Source: Fodinibius salsisoli
GTDB lineage: Bacteria; Bacteroidota; Rhodothermia; Balneolales; Balneolaceae
Direction of reading: 5' to 3'
Length of the DNA: 64,000 nt
NCBI RefSeq assembly: GCF_026229185.1
Contig: NZ_JAGGJA010000008.1
Span: forward strand, 62,001 to 126,000
This document shows, piece by piece, positions 41,547 to 51,243 of this stretch (position 1 is the first letter of the stretch; each line of letters begins with the position of its first letter). The position numbers and the translations under genes are program-made. The notes beneath the pieces are model-generated. The model was not told the origin of the DNA, ran no database searches, and saw nothing but the letters and a program-made list of their open reading frames with translations.

Positions 41547-42619
41547 ACAACATTACCCTCGAACGACTTATAAAATCAGCACTGGCACTTGCAGCAATAG
41601 TGCTGCTATTCTACCTGCTCTATTATTTTGGCACGCTCGTGGGCTATGCCATCGTCGCCATTATGATTAGCTATATCCTTGATCCGGTAGTCAACCGTAT
41701 TCAATCAGCCGGTATCAACCGCACCTTTGCTATTGTGCTTACCCTTAGTGCGCTCATCCTGATACTCGTCTGGATATCAACCAACATTTTCCCTGTCATT
41801 GCCAACCAGATGGTAGAATTGGCCGGGCAGCTTAACATTCAGACCATCCAGGATATTACCCGGCAGGTGGAAGAACGCCTTACAAAAAACTTCACCTTCT
41901 TGCCGGAACAGTTCTTGAGTACAAATATTACCGGGATGCTGCAAGAAGTATTTAACATCGGTCAACTACCAACAGCCTTAAGCAACCTTATTGGCCTGTT
42001 TACAAATATTTTCTGGGCTTCCCTGGTCATTCCCTTTGCAACGTTTTTCTTTTTGAAAGATGGCTCTAAAATTCGTCGAGACATTCTTCAACTTGTCCCC
42101 AACAAGTATTTTGAGACAACCCTCAGCCTAATCGATAAAATTGAGACGCGCCTGGGCATCTATTTCCGAAGTGTGATGCTGCAGAGTCTTATTGTTGCTT
42201 TAACCTCATGGTTGGGTCTTTCCATTGTTGGACTCAATAACGCACTTTCTGTAGGTATTGCCGTTGGGCTGGCCAATACCATCCCCTATTTTGGCCCTGC
42301 AATTGGATATCTCCTCTCTATAACCGTCTCCATTATCGAAGTAGGAAATTTTTCGCTGGTACTGCCCTGCATCATAGCCATCCTGATGGTACAACTGCTC
42401 GATAATATCATTCTCCAACCGTTCATCTTTTCACGGTCGGCAGAAATTCATCCCGTCGCTATTCTATTTATTATCATGATTGGCGCCGAAATAGCGGGTA
42501 TTTTGGGCATGCTTGTAGCTATCCCTATTGCTACGGTTATCAAAATTACGATCAACCAAATTCGCTGGAGCCTTAATAATTATTATGTTTTTCGGTCTGT
42601 TGGCTCTCCTGACACCTAA
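41543..42619 (+). CDS. AI-2E family (PerM/YdiK) membrane transporter
   Basis: A 358-residue protein with about seven membrane helices: two at the N terminus, a soluble middle segment (about 85-140), then helices including the family motif ANTIPYFGPAIGYLLS and DNIILQPFIFSRSAEIHP. The family exports small molecules (autoinducer-2 was proposed for E. coli TqsA) or ions; the substrate here is unknown. It is translationally coupled to recX by an ATGA overlap, an unusual partner for a DNA-repair pair. Confidence 0.9.
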   Translation: MNNITLERLIKSALALAAIVLLFYLLYYFGTLVGYAIVAIMISYILDPVVNRIQSAGINRTFAIVLTLSALILILVWISTNIFPVIANQMVELAGQLNIQTIQDITRQVEERLTKNFTFLPEQFLSTNITGMLQEVFNIGQLPTALSNLIGLFTNIFWASLVIPFATFFFLKDGSKIRRDILQLVPNKYFETTLSLIDKIETRLGIYFRSVMLQSLIVALTSWLGLSIVGLNNALSVGIAVGLANTIPYFGPAIGYLLSITVSIIEVGNFSLVLPCIIAILMVQLLDNIILQPFIFSRSAEIHPVAILFIIMIGAEIAGILGMLVAIPIATVIKITINQIRWSLNNYYVFRSVGSPDT

Positions 42620-42714
42620 CGGGAAAGGCATTTTATTGATTTGGTCCTTAATATCTAATCTTTTTTACTTATCTTTGCGAACGAACTGACAGCAACCTCT
42701 ATCGTCATTCTCCA

Positions 42715-43317
42715 TTGCTAAATATCGTTGTATTCGCATCCGGTTCCGGAACCAATTTTCAATCTATCATTGATGCAGCCGAAGACGGTCAAATTAAGGG
42801 CCAAATTCGGGGCTTAATAACAAATAAGAACGGTATCCAGTCTATTGATCGGGCCCAGAAGCATAACATTGATCATGTTACGATTACCCCTACTGACTTC
42901 GCTGGCACCTCGGCTTTTGCAGAAGCCCTTCTCGAACAGCTGGAACAATGGAAAACAGACCTTATCGTACTCGCCGGCTATATGATTAAAGTTCCGGCCC
43001 CTGTCATCCAGGAATACGAAGGAAGAATTCTCAACATCCATCCATCCTTACTACCTAAATACGGGGGCAAAGGATTCTATGGACATCGGGTGCACCAGGC
43101 CGTCATTGATAATGACGAAACAGAATCCGGTTGTACGGTACACCTGGTGACGGAAATCTATGATGATGGCCCCATCCTGGGGCAGCGAAAAGTTCCCGTT
43201 TACGAATCGGATGACGCCTCAACACTGGCCGCTCGTGTACTCGAACAGGAACATATTCTATTTCCAGAAGTTATTGCTAAACTTGCTAACGAACTAAATT
43301 CTAAAACCAACTCATAA
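42715..43317 (+). CDS. purN: Phosphoribosylglycinamide formyltransferase 1 (TTG start)
   Basis: PurN formylates GAR with 10-formyl-tetrahydrofolate, step three of purine synthesis. The 200-residue protein begins LNIVVFASGSGTNFQSI and has the catalytic Asn107 and His109 (LNIHPSLLP) and an Asp in YDDGP near 150. No ATG is available at the N terminus; the conserved beginning of the family fixes TTG 42715 as start. It is followed after 2 bases by purH, so the pair is an operon. Confidence 0.94.
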   Translation: MLNIVVFASGSGTNFQSIIDAAEDGQIKGQIRGLITNKNGIQSIDRAQKHNIDHVTITPTDFAGTSAFAEALLEQLEQWKTDLIVLAGYMIKVPAPVIQEYEGRILNIHPSLLPKYGGKGFYGHRVHQAVIDNDETESGCTVHLVTEIYDDGPILGQRKVPVYESDDASTLAARVLEQEHILFPEVIAKLANELNSKTNS

Positions 43318-43319
43318 CT

Positions 43320-44900
43320 GTGTCTTTACAACCTCTCGACGAACTTCCTCAGCATTCACTTCCCATAAAACGCGCCCTGCTTTCGGTCTCAGATAAAACA
43401 AATATCATTCCGTTAGCTAAAGCTTTACACGATGCAGATGTAGAGCTTATTTCCACGGGCGGCACAGCCCGTACTATTCGGGAGGCCGATATCCCGGTAA
43501 CTGATGTAAGCGACATTACCGGTTTCGAGGAATGCCTTGACGGACGGGTAAAAACCTTGCATCCACTTATCCACGGCGCGCTGTTGGGCCGAACCAGCCA
43601 CCAAGCGGATGTTGATGAAATGAAACGGTTGAGCATTGCTCCCATCGAGTTGGTCGTTGTAAACCTCTACCCTTTCCAAGAGGCTACTGCTGACCCCAAC
43701 TGCACACCGGCTATTGCCACTGAAAACATTGACATCGGTGGTCCCACTATGATTCGAGCCTCAGCGAAAAACTTTGCGCATGTGTGTACCCTAACGGCTC
43801 CGGAACAGTATCAGGAGTTTATTGATGAATTTAAAAATGAAGGCAAAATCACCTTTGAAAAACGTCGGCAGTGGGCTAAAGAAGCCTTTAATCATACAGC
43901 ACACTATGATGCCCACATTGCCAACTATTTCAATGAATTGACGGCAGAAGAAGACGATCAGCCCGAACAACTGAATATCTCACTGCCCAAGTCGCAGGGA
44001 CTACGGTACGGCGAAAACCCGCATCAAAAAGCGGCGGTCTATGGCTATCAGGATGAATTTATTGACTGCTTCCACGGTAAACAGTTGAGCTATAATAACT
44101 TCCTGGATGTGGATGGAGCCCTGCGACTGATTGCCGATTTTCAGCAGGCTGATCCGACTTGCGCCATCTTCAAACATACAGTACCCTGCGGTATTGCTAC
44201 GGATAAAAACCTCCATAAAGCCTGGGATAAAGCCTTCCAGACAGATACCAAATCTCCATTCGGAGGCATTGTGGTAGTAAACAGGGAGCTGGACCTTGCA
44301 ACCGCCGAATCCATTGACGAAATTTTTACTGAAATCATCATTGCTCCTTCATACTCCGATGATGCTCTGGACTTGCTCAAGCAAAAGAAGAACCGGCGCC
44401 TCATCCTCCATAAGAAACAGCTCAGCAGCAAAGCCGAAAAACAGTTTCGCTCTATCTTTGGGGGAGCGTTAAGCCAAGACGCCGACTTTGAGGTGACCAC
44501 AGAAGATGATTTAAAAGTTGTAACTCAGCGCGAACCGACCGAAAAAGAAATCCAGGATATGCTGTTTGCCTGGCAGGTCGTTAAGCATGTAAAATCGAAT
44601 GCTATTGTGTATGCCAAAGATCAGCAGACCATAGGTATTGGCACCGGACAAACAAGCCGGGTGGAAGCTTCACAAATAGCTATTGCCAAAGCAGAGGAAG
44701 AAGGGTTAGCGCTCGACGGCACGGCCATTGCCTCCGATGCATTCTTTCCTTTCCCCGATGGTGTTGAAGCTGCCGCTGAAGCTGGCGCAACCGCTGTCAT
44801 CCAACCGGGAGGAAGCATTCGCGACGAACAAGTTATAGAAGCCGCCAACAAGCTTGATTTAACAATGGTATTCACCGGAAAACGACTGTTTAGACACTAA
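43320..44900 (+). CDS. purH: Bifunctional AICAR transformylase / IMP cyclohydrolase (GTG start)
   Basis: The last two steps of IMP synthesis in one 526-residue cytoplasmic protein. The N-terminal MGS-like cyclohydrolase domain (about 17-160) has [28 protein letters not shown] and [12 protein letters not shown]; the transformylase domain has [12 protein letters not shown] and IFKHTVPCG, with the catalytic Lys-His pair. It starts at GTG 43320, two bases after the purN stop, which suggests translational coupling. No terminator is visible behind it. Confidence 0.96.
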   Translation: MSLQPLDELPQHSLPIKRALLSVSDKTNIIPLAKALHDADVELISTGGTARTIREADIPVTDVSDITGFEECLDGRVKTLHPLIHGALLGRTSHQADVDEMKRLSIAPIELVVVNLYPFQEATADPNCTPAIATENIDIGGPTMIRASAKNFAHVCTLTAPEQYQEFIDEFKNEGKITFEKRRQWAKEAFNHTAHYDAHIANYFNELTAEEDDQPEQLNISLPKSQGLRYGENPHQKAAVYGYQDEFIDCFHGKQLSYNNFLDVDGALRLIADFQQADPTCAIFKHTVPCGIATDKNLHKAWDKAFQTDTKSPFGGIVVVNRELDLATAESIDEIFTEIIIAPSYSDDALDLLKQKKNRRLILHKKQLSSKAEKQFRSIFGGALSQDADFEVTTEDDLKVVTQREPTEKEIQDMLFAWQVVKHVKSNAIVYAKDQQTIGIGTGQTSRVEASQIAIAKAEEEGLALDGTAIASDAFFPFPDGVEAAAEAGATAVIQPGGSIRDEQVIEAANKLDLTMVFTGKRLFRH

Positions 44901-45032
44901 TTTCGGCCCAGATTTTCATTTTCACTTTTATTCTTATTTATTCGCAAATAGACGGACAAAATTGTATTTTCACTTTGATATTTTTATCAGGACATAATTC
45001 GATTACTGTCAGCTCATCTACATTCTTAACAC

Positions 45033-46085
45033 ATGGATAAAAACGCACAAAAAACAAAAAGGAGAAAAAACAAAAAAGGCTGGTTTGATTGGCTCTATAC
45101 CGATATTGCCATTGACTTAGGCACAGCCAACACACTTATCTATGCCCGAGGAGAAGGGATCGTATTAAACGAACCTTCAATTGTAGCACTCAACATGCAA
45201 AACGAGCCAGTTGCCACGGGCCATGAGGCTCGGCTGATGCACGAGAAAACTCATAAGAATATTCGTACCGTTCGCCCTTTGCGCGACGGCGTCATTGCCG
45301 ACTTTGAAGTGGCCGAGCAGATGATTCGCGGCATGATCGATAAAGTGAAAATGAAATGGTATTCCAGCACGCGTCAAATGGTCGTTTGTGTGCCCAGCGG
45401 CATTACCGAGGTTGAGCGACGAGCCGTGCGCGACAGCGCTGAACATGCTGGTGCCAAATCAGTCCACTTGGTTGATGAGCCGATGGCCGCTGCAATTGGA
45501 ATTGGCCTAAACGTTCATGAACCCATCGGAAATATGATTGTCGATGTGGGAGGTGGAACGACTGAAATTGCCGTTATTGCTCTTTCGGGTATTGTTTTTG
45601 CACAATCTGTCCGGCTGGGTGGCGACGAAATGAACGAAGATATCATCAACTATTTCCGCCGTAATCATAACCTGTTGATTGGTGAACGAACCGCTGAAAA
45701 AATTAAGTGTGAGATCGGTTCTGCTGCTCCGCTTGATGAAGAGTTAGAAATGGATACGAAAGGGCGGGATCTGGTCAACGGGGTGCCCCGGACACGCCAC
45801 GTAACCTCCAAAGATGTTCGAGAAGCCATCTCAGAATCGGTAAATACCATTGTTGAATCTATTACAAAATCGCTCGAACAGACTCCTCCCGAGCTTTCAG
45901 CTGATATCCTGGATCGCGGGATTTTGTTAACCGGTGGAGGCGCCAAACTTAAAAACCTGGATAAGCTCATCAGGGAAACAACAGAGCTACCGGTTCACAT
46001 AGCCGAAGAACCTCTAACGGCTGTTGTACGTGGTACAGGATCCATCCTTGAAGATCTGGAACACTATCGAACAGTAATTACATAA
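45033..46085 (+). CDS. mreB: Rod-shape-determining actin homologue MreB
   Basis: A 350-residue bacterial actin with phosphate-1 IDLGTANTLIY (about 28-38), EPSIVAL, VCVPSGITEVERRAV, phosphate-2 VDVGGGTTEIAVI and LLTGGGAKLKNLD. It polymerises on the inner membrane and guides the elongation machinery. The N terminus has an extra lysine/arginine-rich stretch (KNAQKTKRRKNKKGWFDWLY) which may serve in membrane contact. First gene of the operon mreB-mreC-mreD-pbp2-rodA. Confidence 0.97.
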   Translation: MDKNAQKTKRRKNKKGWFDWLYTDIAIDLGTANTLIYARGEGIVLNEPSIVALNMQNEPVATGHEARLMHEKTHKNIRTVRPLRDGVIADFEVAEQMIRGMIDKVKMKWYSSTRQMVVCVPSGITEVERRAVRDSAEHAGAKSVHLVDEPMAAAIGIGLNVHEPIGNMIVDVGGGTTEIAVIALSGIVFAQSVRLGGDEMNEDIINYFRRNHNLLIGERTAEKIKCEIGSAAPLDEELEMDTKGRDLVNGVPRTRHVTSKDVREAISESVNTIVESITKSLEQTPPELSADILDRGILLTGGGAKLKNLDKLIRETTELPVHIAEEPLTAVVRGTGSILEDLEHYRTVIT

Positions 46086-46100
46086 GCCACATCAGAGTGA

Positions 46101-46943
46101 ATGCAACTACCTTTTCCCGGCATAGCTCATTTAAAAGATCACATTCTTACAGCGATTATTTTGGTCGCTGCTATTGCGCTTATGATGGGTCGGCATCAAG
46201 GAGGGCTCGATAACCTTCGAAAAGCATCTGTTACTGTATTTAGTTATCTGGAAGAACCACTCTCCAGTATCCGAATTTACCGACAGGCTCTTAAAACCAA
46301 TACCTATCTGCGAAAACAGAATGTTCTGCTACTGGATGAACTTAGCCGCCTTCGAGCGGCAGACCAGGAAAACAAGCGGTTACGACAGCTGTTGGAATTT
46401 GGCCGGGAAAGTAACCTAAGCCTCTACCCTGTTCAAGTAGTTGCCAAAGAGTTAAAAGAAACTTCCAACTTTTTTACCATTGATGCCGGTACAAATCAAG
46501 GTATAGAAAAAGGGATGCCGGTGGTCTCCTCCGAGGGCTTAGCCGGCAAAGTTGTTCTCACAAATAAGAACTATTCCCAGGTTATGCCCTTTTTGAACAG
46601 CCTTTTTAGAGTTAGTGCTAAACTACAACAGTCTAATGCCTATGGCATTGTTTCCACGAACCCTCAAACTATTGATGAGTTACAACTTGATTATATTCCA
46701 CAGACTGTGGCTGTAGATACGGGTGAAACGGTTATTACCTCCGGTTATAGCAACCAATTTCCACCGGATATTCCTATTGGAAAGGTTATACGGGCAGAAC
46801 CTCAAAAAGGAAAAGATACCCAAAATATTTTTCTAAAACCCTTGGTTAACCTGTATCAAATGGACGCTGGCTTTGTGATAAAGTTTACTCCTGATACTTC
46901 CATACAAGACCTCCGGGAACAGTATAAAGAAGTATTAGAATGA
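46101..46943 (+). CDS. mreC: Rod-shape-determining protein MreC
   Basis: A 280-residue inner-membrane protein with one N-terminal helix (about 15-32), a coiled coil (about 68-100, LDELSRLRAADQENKRLRQLL) and the periplasmic beta domain (FTIDAGTNQGIEKGMPVVSSEGLAGKV). MreC activates the PBP2-RodA synthase. It starts 15 bases after mreB and its end overlaps mreD by 4 bases. Confidence 0.94.
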   Translation: MQLPFPGIAHLKDHILTAIILVAAIALMMGRHQGGLDNLRKASVTVFSYLEEPLSSIRIYRQALKTNTYLRKQNVLLLDELSRLRAADQENKRLRQLLEFGRESNLSLYPVQVVAKELKETSNFFTIDAGTNQGIEKGMPVVSSEGLAGKVVLTNKNYSQVMPFLNSLFRVSAKLQQSNAYGIVSTNPQTIDELQLDYIPQTVAVDTGETVITSGYSNQFPPDIPIGKVIRAEPQKGKDTQNIFLKPLVNLYQMDAGFVIKFTPDTSIQDLREQYKEVLE

Positions 46944-47413
46944 GTAAAAAACAGCTAACACATTTAGGCATAGGGCTTGTTTTTCTACTTCTACAAGTTG
47001 TTTTATTTAGGCATTTAACTGTTTTTCATGCACAACCGGATCTGGTACTCATTTTTCTGGTGTGGTACATGAGCAGGCAAAACAGAACAGCCGCCTTATT
47101 GATGGCAGCACTTCTGGGTTTCTTTCAGGACTTCTTACTGGATCTTTGGGGCTTGCACATGTTTACCAAAACCCTATTAGTTTATATAAGCCATCGCTTC
47201 ATCCCAAAGACACGAGCCATAACCTTATCGATAGGCCCGGTAGGCTTAACCGTACTATTAGCTGCTTTTTTACAAAACCTCATTTTTTTAGGACTCAATA
47301 TGTTCATCCAGAACTATTCTGCAGAATTACTGTTTTGGAATCATTTAATTGGGAGTAGCTTATACTCGGCAGTTATCGCAAGCGTTATATACCTGTTTAG
47401 GAATAAAAGTTAA
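46940..47413 (+). CDS. mreD: Rod-shape-determining protein MreD
   Basis: A 157-residue protein with about five membrane helices and the PDLVLIFLVW and GFFQDFLLDLWGLHMF motifs typical of MreD. It links the MreC-PBP2-RodA complex in the inner membrane. The start overlaps the mreC stop (ATGA). Confidence 0.9.
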   Translation: MSKKQLTHLGIGLVFLLLQVVLFRHLTVFHAQPDLVLIFLVWYMSRQNRTAALLMAALLGFFQDFLLDLWGLHMFTKTLLVYISHRFIPKTRAITLSIGPVGLTVLLAAFLQNLIFLGLNMFIQNYSAELLFWNHLIGSSLYSAVIASVIYLFRNKS

Positions 47414-47423
47414 CAGCAACTAA

Positions 47424-49250
47424 ATGGCACAACGCAAAAAGAAACGTACCCAAATTTCGATTCGCGTTTTACAGGCAATCATCATTCTGCTTGGGTTGGT
47501 GATCTTGGGCCGGTTATTCCAGCTGCAAATTCTGGACTATAAAACCTACGAGCCCCTTAGTCGTCAAAATGCACTGCGTCAGCAAAATGTAAACCCGGCA
47601 CGTGGACTTATCTATGATCGGCATGGTAAGCTTATGGTTGATAATAAGCCAATTTATTCTATCACCATAATGCCGGCCAGTTACGACTCGACTAAAACCC
47701 CTCTATTGGCGGAATTGCTCAACGTGCCGGTTAAAGAGGTACGAAATAAAATTGAGGAGGCCCGCTCGTATTCCCGGTACCGAACGTCCCGCCTCTTCAC
47801 AGAAATTGATTTCAAAACTTTCTCAATGATCCAGGAAAATATTTGGCAGCTTCCCGGGATAGGCCATCAGATTGAAAGTAAACGCGACTATCCTATTGAT
47901 AGCCTGCAGGCCTCCCATGTATTTGGCTACCTGCGCGAAGTATCCAAAGAAGAATATCTACAGCAGAAAAATTATCATCTGGGAGATAAGATAGGAAAGA
48001 CCGGACTTGAAAAGACCTACGAACCTCAGCTTAAAGGGGAATATGGTACCGAATACGTTCTGGTAAATGCCATGGGGCAGAACCTGGGATCATACCAAGA
48101 TGGGGCTATTGATGAAGCTCCGGTCAAAGGTGCTGACCTGCGTACAACCATTGATGCTGACCTTCAACTTTTGGCCGAGGATCTTATGGACGGCAAACGA
48201 GGGGCTGTTGTAGCAATGAATCCCCAAACAGGGGGTATCCTGAGTATGGTGAGCGCCCCTCAGTACGATATTCGCCGGCTCTCAGGCCGTATTGATGGAG
48301 ACTATTGGAAAAATATTAATACCGATCCCGAAAACCCGCTTTTTAACAGGGCCAGCTCCAGCAAACAACCGCCCGGCTCTACTTTTAAGCCGTTAATGGG
48401 ACTCATGGGGCTCGAAATGGACCTTATAACTCCCCGGAAAACTATTTACAATCCTGGTTATTACTCCCGTGGGCGCCGTTATAACGACCTTGCGGATCCC
48501 GGACAGTATAACATTGGAAAGGCGCTACAGGAATCAAGCAATACTTTCTTCTTTTGGTTGATGGATAAGATGGTGCATACCTACAGTATTGACCGATGGT
48601 ATGAGCTTGCCTCTACATTTGGCCTCGGTCAACCTACTGGAATTGATCTGCCCAACGAAACGGCCGGCATTTTACCGGACAGTACCTACCTGAATGATGT
48701 TTTAGGCGAAGGAACATGGGGAATTGGTGATCAGCTTAGCTTGGGAATTGGCCAGGGATTTATGGCTGCCTCCCCACTACAAATGGCAACGGTTGCTTCA
48801 CAAATTGCCAACGGAGGTTATGCTGTTAAACCCCATCTCGTTCACTCCATTGCCCAAAGTAATGGCACAGTCAATCTTGTAAATCCGGATACCATCAAAA
48901 TTAGCTGGATTGGACAACAAGAAATCGAGACTGTTAAGGCTGGTATGCGTCGGGTGGTAACCACAGGAAGTGGACGTTACTATGCCGACCTGGATAGCGT
49001 AAAGGTTGCTGGCAAAACAGGAACGGCCCAAAACCCACATGGCGAAGACCACGGTTGGTTTATCTGTTTTGCCCCGTTGGATAATCCGCAGATAGCCGTT
49101 GCGGTTCTTATCGAAAATGGAGGCTATGGCTCACAATCTGCCTCACCTATTGCATCCCTGTTAGTAGAAAGGTATCTCACCGGTAAAATTGACCGGCCTT
49201 ATGTTTATGAGCGAGTAAAAGAATTTAAATATCAAACAGAAGATAGCTAA
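47424..49250 (+). CDS. mrdA: Penicillin-binding protein 2 (elongasome transpeptidase)
   Basis: A 608-residue class B PBP. One N-terminal membrane helix (about 15-35) is followed by the pedestal domain (RGLIYDRHGKLM near 60) and the transpeptidase domain with active-site Ser319-X-X-Lys322 (STFK), SSN at 371-373 and KTG at 531-533. It crosslinks side-wall peptidoglycan in the periplasm and is the target of mecillinam-type beta-lactams. It begins 10 bases after mreD and is followed after 4 bases by rodA. Confidence 0.96.
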   Translation: MAQRKKKRTQISIRVLQAIIILLGLVILGRLFQLQILDYKTYEPLSRQNALRQQNVNPARGLIYDRHGKLMVDNKPIYSITIMPASYDSTKTPLLAELLNVPVKEVRNKIEEARSYSRYRTSRLFTEIDFKTFSMIQENIWQLPGIGHQIESKRDYPIDSLQASHVFGYLREVSKEEYLQQKNYHLGDKIGKTGLEKTYEPQLKGEYGTEYVLVNAMGQNLGSYQDGAIDEAPVKGADLRTTIDADLQLLAEDLMDGKRGAVVAMNPQTGGILSMVSAPQYDIRRLSGRIDGDYWKNINTDPENPLFNRASSSKQPPGSTFKPLMGLMGLEMDLITPRKTIYNPGYYSRGRRYNDLADPGQYNIGKALQESSNTFFFWLMDKMVHTYSIDRWYELASTFGLGQPTGIDLPNETAGILPDSTYLNDVLGEGTWGIGDQLSLGIGQGFMAASPLQMATVASQIANGGYAVKPHLVHSIAQSNGTVNLVNPDTIKISWIGQQEIETVKAGMRRVVTTGSGRYYADLDSVKVAGKTGTAQNPHGEDHGWFICFAPLDNPQIAVAVLIENGGYGSQSASPIASLLVERYLTGKIDRPYVYERVKEFKYQTEDS

Positions 49251-49254
49251 AAGA

Positions 49255-50502
49255 ATGAATATCAGTGAATACAACTGGTCGCTTACCACACTGTGGGTTG
49301 GGTTGGTTACAGTGGGATTGATTGCTATCTATAGCGCAACCCAGGGACCTGTAGCCCAGTTTCTACCTTCTTATATCCAGGTAAACTTTTATAAGCAACT
49401 TATCTCTTTTGGTATTGCGCTTTTTCTTCTGGTGGCGTTGCAATACGTTCCGCCCCGTACTTTTCAAGAGGGCTCCTATGTTTTCTATATTGTGGGCTTA
49501 CTACTTATGGTACTCACCCTTCTTGTTGGCCGAGAAGTGAACGGTGCTAAAAGCTGGCTTGCCCTTGGTTCGTTTAACCTGCAAACCAGCGAACTTATGA
49601 AAATAGCCACCATCCTGGCCGTGGCGAATTACCTAACCAGTCGTCGTGATATATCCGCAGAAAACCTGAAAACGGCGCTCATCACAGTTGCCCTTATTTT
49701 GGTACCCACTCTTTTGGTCTTCTTACAAAATGACTCCGGTACCGCTATCGTCTTTTTATCTTTAATCCCCGTTGTTCTCTTTTGGTCGGGTCTGCCCTAC
49801 GGCATCTCCCTTTTCATTATTTCCCCGGCTGTTATCGGATATATGAGTATCATAGGCTGGTACTGGGGACTTATTGCTGCTATTCTACTTACCTTGCTTG
49901 TGTTCATCCTGCAGCGAAGTACCTGGCTTACATTTACCTCTTTCGCAACGGGCCTGTTACTGGTCATTGGGGTACAGGTCGCCTTATTCCAGATATTACA
50001 GCCGCATCAGCGTGCCCGCATCGAAGCATTTACTAATCCCTCTTTTGATCCACAGGGTGCCGGCTGGAATGTCATCCAAGCCAAGACAGCCATTGGTTCG
50101 GGAGGGCTCTATGGCAAGGGATATATGGAGGGTACGCAGACCCAGCTTCGCTTTTTGCCAGAGCAATGGACAGATTTTATCTTCTGCGTTATCGGTGAAG
50201 AGTTTGGATTTATCGGTGCCGGCCTGGTTATTCTATTGCTCCTTGGCTTTACCCTGACACTATTACGAACGGCCTTCAATCACCGACATCCTTTTGCCCA
50301 GCTGGTGATTGTAAGTGTTGCTACCATCTTTTTCATCCACTTTTTCATCAATGTGGGTTCTGCTACCGCCCTTATTCCCGTCATTGGAGTGCCCCTGCCT
50401 TTTATTAGTTATGGTGGATCAGCGCTCCTTACCAATACCTTAATGTTGGGTATTTGCCTAAACCTTGACTTTCACAAACGACAGTTTAGTATCTACCGAT
50501 AA
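49255..50502 (+). CDS. rodA: Peptidoglycan glycosyltransferase RodA (SEDS)
   Basis: A 415-residue SEDS protein with about ten membrane helices. GREVNGAKSWLALG, the WNVIQAKTAIGSGGLYGKG loop, PEQWTDFIFCVIGEEFGFIGA and the end motif PVIGVPLPFISYGGSALLTN are all SEDS signatures; the conserved catalytic Asp falls in the TDFIF segment or the nearby loop. It polymerises lipid II together with PBP2. Last gene of the elongasome operon; rnhB converges 28 bases later. Confidence 0.95.
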   Translation: MNISEYNWSLTTLWVGLVTVGLIAIYSATQGPVAQFLPSYIQVNFYKQLISFGIALFLLVALQYVPPRTFQEGSYVFYIVGLLLMVLTLLVGREVNGAKSWLALGSFNLQTSELMKIATILAVANYLTSRRDISAENLKTALITVALILVPTLLVFLQNDSGTAIVFLSLIPVVLFWSGLPYGISLFIISPAVIGYMSIIGWYWGLIAAILLTLLVFILQRSTWLTFTSFATGLLLVIGVQVALFQILQPHQRARIEAFTNPSFDPQGAGWNVIQAKTAIGSGGLYGKGYMEGTQTQLRFLPEQWTDFIFCVIGEEFGFIGAGLVILLLLGFTLTLLRTAFNHRHPFAQLVIVSVATIFFIHFFINVGSATALIPVIGVPLPFISYGGSALLTNTLMLGICLNLDFHKRQFSIYR

Positions 50503-50530
50503 GTTTGCTTCCGCAATAGTTTCTTCTTGG

Positions 50531-51178
50531 TTACGAATCATCAATCATTTTATCCGTACGCAGCTTAAAACTCTGCCGATGATATTTGGTATACCCATAT
50601 TCTTGCAGGCCTTCGTAGTGTTGAGCCGTAGGATACCCCACATTCGTATCCCAGCTGTAGTGCGGATATTCTTCATGCAATCGAATCATCCACTCATCCC
50701 GATACACTTTGGCAATAATCGAAGCTGCTGCAATGCTCATCGAACGATCATCGCCCTTAACCAAGCATTTATGCGGGCATAAACCTCCGCTAAACCGGTT
50801 GCCATCCACCAACAAATAATCGGGTTCTGCCTGCTCGGCCTCGCTGCATTTGGTCATTGCCTTGATAGATGCGTGCAAAATATTGAGCTCATCAATTTTT
50901 GTGGGCATGCACCATTGGATAGTCCAAAACGCTGCCATCTCCTTGATTTTTTCTGTCAGGTCCTGGCGTTCATTTAGAGAGAGAGATTTACTATCCCTGA
51001 TTTCCTCCACAAAAGTTCCGGGTTCAAAGATAACTCCACCGGCCACTACTGGTCCTGCCAGACAACCACGCCCCACTTCGTCAAGCCCCATAATCCGCTC
51101 AAACCCTTCATCCCAAAGCTGTTTCTCAAAGCGAATTCGATCTTTCAATTCATTGGATGAGGTGGCTGATTTTTTCAT
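50531..51178 (-). CDS. rnhB: Ribonuclease HII
   Basis: A 215-residue RNase HII with MGLDEVGRGCLAGPVV holding the metal ligands Asp33 and Glu34, LLVDGN for the third acid, and KGDDRSMSIAAASIIAKVYRD. It cuts RNA in RNA-DNA hybrids and at single ribonucleotides in DNA. An N-terminal 25-residue extension is slightly longer than the minimal family. Convergent with rodA and divergent from the VWA gene. Confidence 0.95.
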   Translation of the reverse strand: MKKSATSSNELKDRIRFEKQLWDEGFERIMGLDEVGRGCLAGPVVAGGVIFEPGTFVEEIRDSKSLSLNERQDLTEKIKEMAAFWTIQWCMPTKIDELNILHASIKAMTKCSEAEQAEPDYLLVDGNRFSGGLCPHKCLVKGDDRSMSIAAASIIAKVYRDEWMIRLHEEYPHYSWDTNVGYPTAQHYEGLQEYGYTKYHRQSFKLRTDKMIDDS

Positions 51179-51243
51179 TGATGTGAATTAATTTGCGGTT
51201 TGCAGTGTTACAATAGACTCCTGCTAAAGTCAATGTTTTTATT

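Noticed and set aside
43315-43322. Possible frameshift or fusion between purN and purH
   Set aside because: purN ends with TAA and purH starts at GTG two bases later; both proteins are full length.
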